From Closterium sp. Naga37s-1 (lineage: Eukaryota > Streptophyta > Zygnematophyceae > Desmidiales > Closteriaceae), in assembly GCA_947471745.1 (NCBI GenBank), contig CANJKZ010000416.1, forward strand, positions 1-64,000: DNA of 64,000 nucleotides, given 5' to 3'. The notes under the pieces are model-generated. The model made no database searches. It saw nothing but the letters and a program-made list of their open reading frames with translations, and was not told where the DNA came from. This document shows positions 52,351 to 63,365 of the stretch, in pieces; position 1 is the stretch's first letter; each line of letters begins with the position of its first letter. The position numbers and the translations under genes were made by a program.

Positions 52351-52482
52351 TGTTGGAATCACTGAACAGGAATGAATGAACTAGCAATGAAAAGAGTACA
52401 AGTACCTAACCCTAGAATTGTGTACCCCCTATAGGCTAACCCACTGTAGCCTAAACTAACACAACATATATAATGTTTGACA
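52351..52482 (-). repeat. 5' LTR of element C3
   Basis: 132 bp, same sequence as the other LTR. It should carry the element's promoter and start of transcription; a TATATAAT stretch (plus-strand reading) lies near its outer end. Confidence 0.95.
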
Positions 52483-52615
52483 AACAGGGAGGTTCAGTCT
52501 GTTGCGGAATGGTCTCAAGCGGTGAAAACACCTGCTCTGCCTCAATCATGGTAGACAACACCAAACGAACACCTCAAAATGTACGAAGTTCTCCCGCTTT
52601 GCCACTCTTCCCAAA

Positions 52616-53240
52616 GAGAGAATTACTGTAGAACCATGTTTGGTGATTCCTTCTTACTCGCGTGGCCTCGAATTACTCGAGAGGCCATCAAAATTGGTGA
52701 TAATTACTCGAGTGGCCACGCCAGGGGATTCCCGCACGTTTTTTTTGCCGGTGCATTACCCTAAGGGGGTTTGTAGCCCCGAGTTTTGGAATGATTATTG
52801 CGCGATTTTCATTATCCGAAATTTATGTTCGTGATATTATATGACCGCGCCTGATTGGATGCGCATTGCCAGAAAAGGCACCACGCATATAATTGACCAA
52901 TCATGCGCGGTCACTAAATCCCGCGCATTGACGCCCAGTCATTGCAGTTTATGATCGAGGAAATATATGATCGGGCATTAATATATGATTGGTCGATAAT
53001 ATGCGCGGTCATATAGGGTCACGAACATAAAATTCGGATATAAATGATCGCGCAATAACCAGACAAACATTCGGGGCTACAGACCCCCGTAGGGTAATGC
53101 GCCAGGAAAAAAAAACACGTGCGGGAATTCCCTGGCGTGGCCACTCGAGTAATTATCACCAATTTTGGTGGCCACTCGAGTAATTCGAAGCCACGCGAGT
53201 AAAAAGGAATCACTAAACATGGCTCTACAGTAATTCTCTC
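52616..53240. mobile_element. Mutator-like non-autonomous element with long inverted repeats
   Basis: A 625-bp unit whose first and last roughly 235 bp are inverted repeats (starting GAGAGAATTACTGTAG), clearly alike with scattered mismatches and small indels, around a short AT-rich centre. It is flanked by a 9-bp near-duplicate, CTTCCCAAA (52607-52615) and CTTTCCAAA (53241-53249). Long terminal inverted repeats with a 9-bp target duplication are typical of Mutator-like MITEs. It has no coding capacity. Confidence 0.8.
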
Positions 53241-53511
53241 CTTTCCAAACCATACCAGACCAAACCAGCCCCAAACCATACGAAGCCAGCCAGAACCAAA
53301 ATTCCAAACCAGCCTGGTCGCCTCCGAACTTATGACGAGCCTAGTTTCCCGCCAAATTTCATTGCCATTTTCCCGCCAGTCCAACTCTGGTGGTTGTCAA
53401 ACAAAACCTGCTCAACCTGACGCTACCACTCTGGGGAATATCGATCTGGGGAATATCGATCTGGGCACCGTACTATAATCCCAGCATGATGCTCAACATG
53501 ATGCTACTACT

Positions 53512-53866
53512 CACGAGCACCCAGCAGCAGCTCTCTGATTCACAACCAGCAGCAGCTCTCTGATTCACAACCAGCAGCAGCTCTCTGATTCACAACCAGC
53601 AGCAGCTCTCTGATTCACAACCAGCAGCAGCTCTCTGATTCACAACCAGCAGCAGCTCTCTGATTCACAACCAGCAGCAGCTCTCTGATTCACAACCAGC
53701 AGCAGCTCTCTGATTCACAACCAGCAGCAGCTCTCTGATTCACATCCAGCAGCAGCTCTCTGATTCACAAGCAGCAGCAACTCTCTAATTTACAAGCAGC
53801 AGCAAACTCTCTGATTCACAAGCAGCAGCAACTCTCTGATTCACAAGCAGCAGCAACTCTCACAAG
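53512..53866. repeat. 25-bp tandem repeat before F-box/LRR gene C
   Basis: About 14 units of CAGCAGCTCTCTGATTCACA with AACCAG linkers, becoming degenerate rightward (AAGCAGCAGCAACTCTCT). It ends about 70 bp before the gene C start, so it lies in its promoter or 5' UTR. Confidence 0.92.
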
Positions 53867-53938
53867 CCCATACCTTACCAGTCTTCCATTAGATTCTTTC
53901 TCGTGTTGCCTACCTCTCAGCTAGCATCCGAGGAAAAC

Positions 53939-56900
53939 ATGACGCAAACACCAGCAGAAACATCTCAGCAGCCTTTTGCTCAGGCTGCAAACCAGCCGCT
54001 TGCAGCGACGCAGCAGAAAATGATTGGTGATATCTTTTCCCGCATTTCTGACGACCTGCTGGGGGTGATCCTTCGTTTTGTTGCGTCTAACGGGAATAGT
54101 CTCGACAGCAGTGATTCGCTCGCAAATGACGAAGACAATCTTCAAGAGAAAATTGAGGATGCATTGCACAAGCCGCCGCCATGCGAGAGCCAGTGGTTAG
54201 ACACGACTAAGGTTCCTCCTTCCGATACTTGTTCATTAGTTACGTTCTGCCACGCTCTGGTCTGCAAGCGATGGCTGCGCGTCGCCAGCTCCGTGCATCC
54301 CGCCATCATCGTGCCTCGCAATCGCCTCTTCTCCGCACGAGCTTTCTCCTCACTCCTCGCTCCACCGAAATCTAGGTTCTTGAATCTTAGTCACCTACAT
54401 CTCGGCAAGTTCGCGTTAGACTCCATTGATAGCAACCTCGTGCGATCCATTTGCACCGGATGCGGCTCGTCCCTGACGCATCTCACAATGTACGTGAACG
54501 ATCGACGGTTCTCGAGATCCACGCAGCACGACCGTAGCAGAGACCATGAACAGTCGACCAGCCTCGCACCGTCCGATGTCGCCACCATCTTCGAATCCTG
54601 CTCGCGATTGGTCGATCTCCAGCTGGATGGCATTCCGGAGATTCCGCCTGCCATCAGCTGTTTGCAGCAGCTCACGAGGCTCAGCGTGAGGCTCAGCGAA
54701 GGCGTTACCGGGTTACCAGAGGAGTTCGGCAGGCTGGTAGGACTTAAGGTTTTGCGACTTTATACGGGGTTTTCGTTTCGTGAGTCACCTGATCCCATAT
54801 GCTATCTCAGCTCCTTGGAGCGCCTCTCCTTTAGCGGCTCCGACATTTTTCATCTGCCAAGTGAATTGGGACAGCTCCAGAACTTGAAAAGCATCAGCCT
54901 TTCGTATCTTGAAGAAGTCGTTGAGCTGCCAGATTCAATCTGCGAGCTTTCAAGTCTTACGCGCCTTTCTCTCAGCCATTGCCCGCAGCTCACCAGGCTG
55001 CCCGAAAACCTTCACCAACTGCCCGATCTGGATACAGTGGAGCTGATTGGACTGATGGCATTGACATCATTACCTGAGAGTTTCGGCCAGCTGCCCGCTC
55101 TACAGGACTTATACCTTCAAACCTGCTCGCAACTGACGCAACTGCCAGGCTCCCTATCCGCCAGCCAGACTCTCCATCGCCTCACAGTTGACAACTGCAT
55201 TGACATGGTCTCTCTACCTGAAGACCTCGACCAAATTGCTACTCTCCAGTACCTGCATCTCTACTCTCTCGATGAGCTCAACATTCTTCCGGATTCCCTC
55301 GTCCTCCTCTCTGGGCTGAAGGATCTGAGAATCGTTGACTGCTGGGAGTTGGAGGGTTTCCCGCAGTCTGTTTCCGCCATGGAGTCCCTGACTAGCCTGG
55401 TTCTCGACGGGTGTGCTGTCAGGGCGCTGCCCGAAGACATCGGGCAGCTTCAAAACTTGACTTTTATGAAGCTGTGTTGCTCCAAACTCGTGGATCTGCC
55501 CGGTTCTTTTGGGCAGCTTGGGAAGCTGAGGGGGCTGATTCTGCATGCGTGCTACGACCTGGGTGAACTCCCAACCTCCTTCTCGAACCTCTCTTCACTG
55601 GAAGTACTGGAGATTTATGGCGCGCCCTATCTTGAAGAGTTGCCTCTGGGGTTTGAGAAGCTGCCGCTGCTGAGTAGACTGGAGCTGTTTAACTGCGCCA
55701 TTGGGGAACTCCCTAACGAGTTGGGAGGCTTGGGGAACTTGAAAGTATTTAAGATCGGTGCCAGGGGTACTTACAGCAGGAGGGGGTTTGCTGTTGAAGA
55801 TTTTGTAACTGATGCTCCTAGGAGTTTGGAAGCAGAGGCTGTTTCCGAGTCTGAGTTACACGGGTCATGTGGACTTTATCAATTTCCACCGTCCGTGGTT
55901 CACCTCACCCGCCTGGAGCAGCTGATAATAGACGGATGCGAGCTGCTGAAGGGGTTACCAATGGGCATGGGAAATCTGTCCAGCCTGAAAGCTCTCGAGG
56001 TGATGAACTGCGAGAATCTCCAGGTATTTCCGTCGCTCAGGCCCACTCTTGCTCAAACCCTTGAAGAAGGCCCTTCTGATGCAGCTGCCAATGCTGTTAT
56101 TGCTGATATTATTGCTGGTGCTGTTGCTTCCAACGCCCATCTTGTTAACTACATTCCTCTCCCATCGCTCCAGCGCCTGAAAATTTCTGGCTGCTGCGAT
56201 TTGCAATACCTCCCAGAGGGCCTCGCTAAGCTACCTAGGCTGGAAGATTTTACGCTTGCAGACTGCAACAAGCCAAGATTTGCCGACCAGATCGCCTGGG
56301 CCTTCACTAGACCGGTCGACCCCCTGCCTCTTTCTGCACCCATCTCCCTTCCTCGCTCCCTGACATCCGTTTCCATTTCCTACACCTTTGGGTTAGTTCG
56401 CTACCTCCCAGAGTCCTTTCTTTCTCTCAGCCGCCTTACTAGCCTGAATATTCAAGGCCTCCAATCACTCGAGCAGCTCATAGCCCCTCCGACTTTACAC
56501 CAGATTCCAGCCGAATGGGAGGGGGTAGCCACACCTGAAGTTCCTCCTGTCATCACTAGTCCTAGACACACCGTAGCCATCGGGCAAGCCAGGCTGGAGC
56601 TCCTGTCCTCTCTCACCTGCCTCAATATCAGCCATACCACATTGCCTTCGCTTCCAGATAACCTGAGCGACCTGAGAGCGCTGAAAGCACTTGTTCTAGA
56701 GGAGTGCCGTGAAATGCCCCTCCTTCCTGCCTGCCTGCCCGACCTCTCAAATCTCGAACAGCTGACCATCAAGTCTCTCCCGCTACTTACCCACCTGCCT
56801 GAAAACCTTGGGCTGCTGAAGGCTCTCAGCTTGGATCTTGAATCATGCAAGGAATTGCAAGGCCTTCCTCCTTCCCTCACTCTCATGTCCTCCCTCGTAT

Positions 56901-57223
56901 GCCTGAGCATCCTTGACTGTCCCCAGATCACCAGCCTACCAGATTCCATCTCCTCCCTCTCCCTCCTCGCATCTCTAAAGCTCGAGCACCTGCCTGGTCT
57001 GAACCATGTCCCGCCCACTCTCCCCCTCCTCCCGTCCCTTGTCAACCTTTCTCTAAAAGGGTGCATTGGCCTACGCGCGCTGCCCAACGACTTGGGCAGT
57101 TTGTCCTGTCTGAGGGAGGTGGATCTGGATGGATGCTCGCAGCTAGAGGTGCTGCCACAGTCGCTTCTGTACAGGCAGAATGTGATTGAAGTGAAGGGCA
57201 GCTGGGGAAGTGCTGGGAATTGA
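53939..57223 (+). CDS. F-box/LRR protein gene C, intact (1094 aa)
   Basis: A single-exon ORF; ATG at 53939 is chosen because the open frame before it (from 53903) has no ATG. An F-box-like region lies at about residues 36-125, split by an acidic insert (FSRISDDLLGVILRFVA ... HALVCKRWLRVASSVHP). Then, from about residue 180 to the end, some 30 LRRs follow of the plant type LPxSxGxLxxLxxLxLxxCxxL. F-box proteins of this layout are usually the substrate-choosing subunit of SCF ubiquitin ligases, with the LRRs binding the target; the LRR style also recalls plant NLR immune receptors, but no NB-ARC domain is present. An Ala-rich hinge sits near residue 735. It is the only undamaged member of the four-gene cluster. 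Confidence 0.9.
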   Translation: MTQTPAETSQQPFAQAANQPLAATQQKMIGDIFSRISDDLLGVILRFVASNGNSLDSSDSLANDEDNLQEKIEDALHKPPPCESQWLDTTKVPPSDTCSLVTFCHALVCKRWLRVASSVHPAIIVPRNRLFSARAFSSLLAPPKSRFLNLSHLHLGKFALDSIDSNLVRSICTGCGSSLTHLTMYVNDRRFSRSTQHDRSRDHEQSTSLAPSDVATIFESCSRLVDLQLDGIPEIPPAISCLQQLTRLSVRLSEGVTGLPEEFGRLVGLKVLRLYTGFSFRESPDPICYLSSLERLSFSGSDIFHLPSELGQLQNLKSISLSYLEEVVELPDSICELSSLTRLSLSHCPQLTRLPENLHQLPDLDTVELIGLMALTSLPESFGQLPALQDLYLQTCSQLTQLPGSLSASQTLHRLTVDNCIDMVSLPEDLDQIATLQYLHLYSLDELNILPDSLVLLSGLKDLRIVDCWELEGFPQSVSAMESLTSLVLDGCAVRALPEDIGQLQNLTFMKLCCSKLVDLPGSFGQLGKLRGLILHACYDLGELPTSFSNLSSLEVLEIYGAPYLEELPLGFEKLPLLSRLELFNCAIGELPNELGGLGNLKVFKIGARGTYSRRGFAVEDFVTDAPRSLEAEAVSESELHGSCGLYQFPPSVVHLTRLEQLIIDGCELLKGLPMGMGNLSSLKALEVMNCENLQVFPSLRPTLAQTLEEGPSDAAANAVIADIIAGAVASNAHLVNYIPLPSLQRLKISGCCDLQYLPEGLAKLPRLEDFTLADCNKPRFADQIAWAFTRPVDPLPLSAPISLPRSLTSVSISYTFGLVRYLPESFLSLSRLTSLNIQGLQSLEQLIAPPTLHQIPAEWEGVATPEVPPVITSPRHTVAIGQARLELLSSLTCLNISHTTLPSLPDNLSDLRALKALVLEECREMPLLPACLPDLSNLEQLTIKSLPLLTHLPENLGLLKALSLDLESCKELQGLPPSLTLMSSLVCLSILDCPQITSLPDSISSLSLLASLKLEHLPGLNHVPPTLPLLPSLVNLSLKGCIGLRALPNDLGSLSCLREVDLDGCSQLEVLPQSLLYRQNVIEVKGSWGSAGN

Positions 57224-57906
57224 AGTTCTAGAGCTGTTTCTTTGAGTTGTATTGGTACTACTACTGTACTACGGATCCTTTTTTTTGCTGAAATACTGTT
57301 ATGGCTATATCGAAGCTGGCAGTGCTGCTGCTGCTGGCGGCGGAACGGTGGCGACGGTGGTGGTGGTGGAGTGGGCGGGGTTGGTGCAGGGGCAGGAGCA
57401 GGTGGGGGCTGAGGAGGAAGAAGGGAGGAGCCTCGTGGGCTGGGGCTGGGGCTGGGGCTGTGGGTGGGGGTGAAGGTGGGGGTGGGCTTGTGGGCTCCAG
57501 GCGGGGCTAGGGGGAGACAGGTGCAGGTGCAAGGGCAGGGGCAGGTAGAAGGGCAGAGGCCGCAGCAAATGCCTCCACAGCAGCAGGGGGTTGGGCAATT
57601 CCAGCTACAGCCGGAGCAGGTGGAGCAGCTGGTGCAGCTACAGCAGGCGCACACCAACTGGTGCAGCTACAGCAGGCGCTACAGCAGCAGAGGAGCACCG
57701 CACAGATGCAGCAGACACAGCAGATGCTGAATTAGCTGCAACCGCAGTTGCAGGCGACGCAAGGCACAGCAGGGAGCGGAGGGGGCGTAGAAGCAGCAGG
57801 GCAGCAGCGGGGTCAGCAGCAGGGACAAGGACAGCAGGAGGAGGCAGCAGACAGGCACAGCGGCAGCAGGGGCACCAGGGGCAGCAAGCGCGGCAGGGGC
57901 GTGCAC
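57224..57906. other. Low-complexity spacer between convergent genes C and D
   Basis: Rich in GGGGCTGGGGCTG, GCAGCTACAGCAG and CAGCAGG repeats. Open frames of poly-Ala, Pro or Gln character are repeat artefacts. Confidence 0.6.
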
Positions 57907-58118
57907 AGCCTGCATGACAGCAGCAGTCTGCATCCCCCCAGGTGGTTCAGCCTGCATGACAGCAGCAGTCTGCATCCCCCCAGGTGGTTCAGCCTGCATG
58001 ACAGCAGCAGTCTGCATCCCCCCAGGTGGTTCAGCCTGCATGACAGCAGCAGTCTGCATCCCCCCAGGTGGTTCAGCCTGCATGACAGCAGCAGTCTGCA
58101 TCCCCCCAGGTGGTTCAG
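57907..58118. repeat. 42-bp minisatellite, five copies
   Basis: Near-perfect units CCTGCATGACAGCAGCAGTC plus TGCATCCCCCCAGGTGGTTCAG. It begins where gene C 3' flank ends and adjoins the replaced tail of gene D. Confidence 0.95.
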
Positions 58119-58167
58119 TTTCCCCGCCATGGTGCCTTTAACAGCCGGCCCCGGCCCTGTACTCACC

Positions 58168-61100
58168 CTACCCTCGTACTGCACGTGCACCCTGGGGTGG
58201 GGGGGGTGTAGCAGGTGGTACAGCTGCTGCTTCTGCTGGAGGGGCAGGTGGTGGTGCTGGGGAAGCTGCTGGTGCTAGTAATAGCGATATCGAGCCCTGA
58301 AGGTCATGGTGTTGAAGCTTGGGCAGACAATTAAGTTTCAAAGAGGAAAGGCGGGTTAAGGAGGAGAGGGATTCCGAAAGACAGGTTATTTTAGGGCAGT
58401 TGATGATGGTGAGTTGTATGAGGGAGGAGAGCAGAGTGAAGGAAGACGGAAGGACCTGCAGGCTTTTGCATGAATCCAAATTCAACTCATTGAGTGCCTT
58501 CAGCTGCCCGAGATTCTCGGGCAGGTGAGTCAGCAGAGGAAGAGACTTGAGATCAATCTGTTGCAGTTTGGGAAGCGTAGCCATGGAGGAGGGGAGGGAT
58601 GTCATGGCATGGCACTTCTCTAGCAGCAGTACTGCCAGCTCCCTCAGATCGCCTAGGTTTTCCGGAAGCGCGGGAAGGTTGGTGTTGACTATGTGAAGGT
58701 GCACCAGAGCCGACAGGCGCCCTAACCCCGGATGCCCAATAGATCCCGGCATTCTCGAAAGCTCGTTCAGAGGAGCATGAGGTGTGGATTTCCCTTCAGC
58801 TTCGGCTTTGTCTGGGGTTTCGGCGAGGGCTGGGGGGGCTATAAGGTGCTTGAGGGACGGGAGGTCATATAGGTTCAGGTGAAGAAGGCGGTCGAGACAA
58901 AGGAAGGATTCTGGGAGGTAGTGGGCTGACTTGAAGACATTTGACAGGATTACTGTCTCTACAGAGCGCGGAAGGGCGATAGGTGCTACTAGTGGGGGCA
59001 AGGAAGGGGAGGTGGTGCTACGGTTGGCCAGTTTCGAGCTGGTGCAGTCTTCGAGGGTGAAATGATTCAGCCTAGGCAGCAGATGAAGGCCTTCTGGAAG
59101 GTTTGTTAGTTTCGGGCAGAAAGAGATTAGCAGTTCTTCAAGCTGTGGGAGCGGAGTGGGGATGGCAGCAGATGAGGTGGCAGCAGCAGATGAGGTGGCA
59201 GAATCAGATGAGGTGGCAGAATCAGATGAGGCGGCAGAAGCAGATGAGGTGGCAGCAGCATATGAGGTGGCAGCAGCAGATGAGGTGGTAGCAGCAGATG
59301 AGGTGGCAGCAGCAGATGAGGTGGCAGCAACAGATGAGCTGACAGCAGCAGATGAGCTGACAGCAGCAGATGAGCTGGCAGCAGCAGATGAGCTGGCAGC
59401 AGCAGATGAGCTGGCAGCAGCAGATGAGCTGGCAGCAGCAGATGAGCTGGCAGCAGCAGATGAGCTGGCAGCAGCAGAAGAACAGGTGGCAGCAGCAGAA
59501 GAGGTGGCAGCAGCAGCAGCAAGTCCGTCAACTGGGGCATCAACGACAGCAGCTGGGGCATCAGCGGCAGCAGAAGGCAAGAGAGACGGGAAGACCTTCA
59601 GCCGCTTGCAATTCTCCACTTTCAGGACCTTCAGGCTGCTCAGATTGCCCATGCCCCTTGGAAGCTCCTCTAGCATCGCACACCCATCAATGATCAGCTC
59701 CTCTAGGCGCGTGAGCAGGCTGAATGTCCCAGGAAAGCCACGCAGGGAGCAGGACCCGTCCAGTTCAAACTCCTCGCCTTTGCTCTCATACCCCAGATGA
59801 GCGGGTCGTGGGGCAGGTTCGAAATTAACCCCGATTCTTCTGTACGTGTCCGTCGTTTGAAGTTTGAGAATCTCCAGGTTCGGCAGCTCCCCGAAAGTAT
59901 CGGGGAGGTACGGCATGACGCAGTTTAGCAGCTCTAGTCGACGTAGCTCCGACAGATTCTCGAAACCCAGAGGTGAACGAGGCAGGGAGCTCAAGTAGGT
60001 CGTAGCATTCGTACATGGTCAGCTCTTTCAGCTGCCCCAGCTGCCCGAACGAGTCAGGCAGGAGAAGAAGGCGTGTGGAAAACAGCTTCACTGTAACCAA
60101 GTTTTGGAGTTGCCCGATGTCCCAGGGCAGGCCGGAGAAATAGCAGCCGTCCAGAATGAGGCTTGAAAGAGCTTTCATGGCGGATACGGACTCGGGGAGG
60201 TTCTCGAGATTGGCGCACTCAACCACTTTCAACTCCTCCATCGCCTTAAGAAACCCCAGGGAATGCGGTAGAGCCGTAAGCTGATCAAGGAACTTCAGAT
60301 GCAGCTGCTGAAGAGCAGAAAACTGGCCGATATTGTCAGGGAGCGAGGATAGGCGTGGGCAATTGTGGATCGTGAGACTCCGGAGGGCCGGAGATCCCAA
60401 GGGTTTGCCAGCGGGCAGCTGGCCGAACGAATCGGGAAGCGCGGTTAGAGCAGCCAGTTTGTCTAGATGCAGCGTATCTAGGTCGGGCAGCTGGAAAATA
60501 TTATCTGGCAGCCTGGCGAATCGGGGGCAGTTGTCAAGAGAAAGGTGGGAGAGGGCCGGCAGTTGACAAATTGATTCAGGAAGTGAAGCTAGGCTTGGCA
60601 AATACGATAGGCTGAGGATCTTGATGCTACGAAGATGACCTAAATCGCTCGGAAGATGGCCTATAGGGCAGTTGCGAAGGGAAAGTTGCTCCAGAGAGGT
60701 GAGACACCCGAACGAAATAGGCAGCACGCTAAGCGACTGCGACGCGATGAGTAACTTCTTCAATCCCAACAACCTGCACATCTCTTCTGGTAACCCAGTA
60801 ACGTTACTGAAGCTCATGCTGAGGCGCGTGAGCTGCTGTAGGCGGCTGATGGAAGCTGGGATCTCGCAAACACCTTCACCCAGCCGTAGATCCAGATTGA
60901 CCAATCGCGTGCAGGAATTGAAGATCTCGGCGACGTCTGAGGCCGAGATTGGTTCAAGGCTGGTTGACAGCTCCCCGCAGCTAATGCCGGCCGGTTGCGT
61001 GGACGTCACTGGCTGACGGCCGTCCAGATGCATCGTGAGATGGGTCAAGGACGAGCCGCATCCGATGCAGATGGATCGCACGAGGTGGCGATCTACGATG

Positions 61101-61542
61101 TCCAATCCTGATTCGCCGAGATGCAGATGACGGAGGTTCGGGAATCCCAAGGTGGGTGAAGCGAGGAGCGAGGCGAGAGCTCGAGAGGAGAAGAAGCGTT
61201 TTCGAGGCACGACGATGGCGGGATGCACGGATCTGGCGACGCGCAACCATCGCTTGCAGACCAGAGCGTGGTGGAAGGCAGTGAGCGATGAGGCCGTGGC
61301 GACAGGAGCGTCGGTAACCCGAACCAGACGCTTTCGCTCGGCAGGTGCTCGTTTAACGCGTTTTCGATCCTGCTTTGCAAAATAGATTCGTTAGTGGAAA
61401 GACAGTCGTGGATATCAAAGTCGGTGCCTTTAGATGCGACGAGGAGAAGAATGGTTCCTAGCAGGTCGTCAGTTATACTTGGAACGTCATCAGGCTGTTG
61501 CTGATGTGGGATTTCCCCTTCCGCTAGCTCAAGAGTCGCCAT
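58168..61542 (-). pseudogene. F-box/LRR protein gene D, broken and truncated
   Basis: Starts at ATG 61542 (MATLELAEGEIPHQQQ), close relative of B. Lesions against B and C: a 1-bp deletion near 61312 (after VWFGLP) shifting frame inside the F-box; a 59-bp deletion near 59972 (between ELPASFT and GFENL) with CC microhomology, shifting frame again; and loss of the normal C-terminus. After CLPKLQ (about 58317) LRR homology stops and the frame runs into Pro/Ala low-complexity sequence next to the 42-bp minisatellite. A (GCAGCAGATGAGCTG)n array fills an Ala/Ser insert at 59165-59515. Confidence 0.85.
59165..59515 (-). repeat. 15-bp GCAGCAGATGAGCTG array within gene D
   Basis: In-frame on the minus strand as SSAAA-type repeats. 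It sits at the same place in the LRR domain as the (GCA)n tract of gene B at 42560-42720. Confidence 0.9.
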
Positions 61543-62630
61543 AGGGCCTTGGATACTAATGATTCTAGCAGATGCTGGATTCTAAGCAATGTATAATGTG
61601 AGAGCATTCCTATCTAGCTATTCGTGATTCCCTTGTGAAAGCTATGCCATGAAGTGAACGCTGTCATAGTTTTCCGCTTGTTGAACCAGGAGGAGAAAAC
61701 TGGTCCATCATGGACCAGGTTCGGCATCCGAGCGGACCTGATGGGTACGTCTATGCGTAGCTTTCCCGCCAAAACAGTACCCAGATAGCGAATGGGCGAC
61801 CGCCTTTCAGAACGAAAGTGATAAATAATCCCGAACCTCGTCTACCCTCGCTTCGCATGATTGGCTAGCATGGGGTTACACAACGGTTTCGTCAGTTCAG
61901 GAGCTGGGGATGAGAGTTTCTCCCTGGAAGGCAGATCTCCAGGGTTCTCGATTCGTTTTGGGGTGCATGCGCTGTCAGCCCGAGTTGCGATGCGACCCAC
62001 CACACCCTGCCCGAAATAGATGTGGGTGGCCACGGGGAAGGGCGCGGCTCGGGCGCTAGACCTACCTAGACCCACCCCCCGAAAATGCCAGAGGCGAAAT
62101 AAAAAAACTAGACCTAGCTAGACCCGAGGTTTGGCCGTTTTACCTATTTCCAGATAGATCATTGGCTAAGGGTAACCAGTTCGCCAAGTGTTTCCCTAGC
62201 GTGAACAGTTGACGGGGACGCCGGTTACCGTATCGTTAAGCGTGAACACAGGCGACTAACCGTTTGATCGCAAGCGGCTGACGGCAGCAGCGCGATAAAC
62301 TGTGGTGTAGTATATTGTCAAAAATTCCTCAGTCTGTATAATTGTTTCTATGCTTTTCTTTCAATGCAATGTTGTATTACTGAATGATGTGAATGTGAGG
62401 TGGTTTTAAAGTGGGGTTTTTGGGTTGCGTAGCAACCTTATACATTCGTTTTCACTTTTCGGTTGGCTGATGTGAACATTGAATTTCTTTTATATTATAA
62501 ATTTTGAAAGAAATCACTGTTCACATAGCTTCCCCAAAAAAATGAAAACAAATGTTTCCAATCATTCCATAATCGTCGATAAGTACGGCGAATGGAACAA
62601 TTGGAGAATCTTTCTAGCACTAAAGATGAT
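61543..62630. other. Intergenic region upstream of gene D
   Basis: No gene. Two CTAGACCTA-type motifs at 62060-62125. The left part must be the former promoter of D. Confidence 0.4.
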
Positions 62631-62639
62631 ACGGTACCC

Positions 62640-63365
62640 AATGATGTTACCACTGGGCCCCCAGAGGGGTCAGCCAGTGAGACTGGGACAGGTGCTGTGA
62701 GTGGTGTGACTGTGGTGCAATCACGGAAGAAGCAACGTGACGCGCCGGAGTCAAGCGTGAAAGTGTGCAAGACCTCAGCTGAGGCAGGACCTGTGGTAGT
62801 AGACGCACTAGCAACTAGAGCGTCGGTAGACTCACGGGCACCTAGAGCTGCAGCAGACTCACTAAAACCTGGAGTGGCAGCAGACCGACTAACACCTGGA
62901 GTGGCAGCAGACTCACTAACACCAAGAGCAGCGGTCTTAACAGAACGATAACCTCCACCACCAGGACTACCTCGCTGAATAACCCACTCACGAAGCTGCC
63001 GAGGGGTGGATTCGTCCGGGAGAAGCAGTGCCCGCTGCTGTCCACCCCTGGCCGCAGCGACTGCCGCGGAAGTGGCCATGACAGACAGTGACTGTCAGGA
63101 GTAGGTCCAGCACCTCCAGCTCCTACAGCGCCAACAGCACCTCCTACACTCCCAGCAGCACCTCCTCCACTCCCAGTAGCACAAGTAGCAGCAGCAGCAG
63201 TAGTTACAGCAGCAGGGCGGTTCGGTGGGGGTGGGAGGCCGCACCTCCACCACTCCCAGCAGTACTCCCTCCAGTAGCAGCAGTAGCAGGGCGGCTCGGG
63301 CAGCAGCAGCAGACCGAGCAGCAGCAGCAGCAGCAGTAGACCGAGTAGCACTAGCTGTAGCAAGT
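62640..63365 (-). pseudogene. Copia gag/protease fragment (C4)
   Basis: On the minus strand: LREWVIQRG (compare VREWYSQHG in C3), then an Ala/Ser-rich linker, then FTLDSGASRCFFRDCTTVTP and SLADPSGGPVV of the aspartic protease, very like C3. Homology stops abruptly at about 62640, and upstream the C-X13-C zinc region is missing. An internally deleted scrap of the C2/C3 family; no LTR is seen in the window. Confidence 0.75.

Larger units (their letters stand above)
45057..52482 (-). mobile_element. Intact, recently inserted Ty1/copia element (C3)
   Basis: The 132-bp LTRs at 45057-45188 and 52351-52482 (TGTTGGAATC to TTTGACA) are identical as far as I can read, and are flanked by the 5-bp target duplication AACAG (45052-45056 and 52483-52487). 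Inside are a primer site, a 950-bp repeat-rich leader, one uninterrupted gag-pol ORF and a polypurine tract. Everything needed for transposition seems present, so the element was inserted recently and may still be active. Same family as C2. Confidence 0.97.

Noticed and set aside
53512..53866. CRISPR-like array (regular 25-bp repeat)
   Set aside because: Units abut with no unique spacers, and the genome is eukaryotic.
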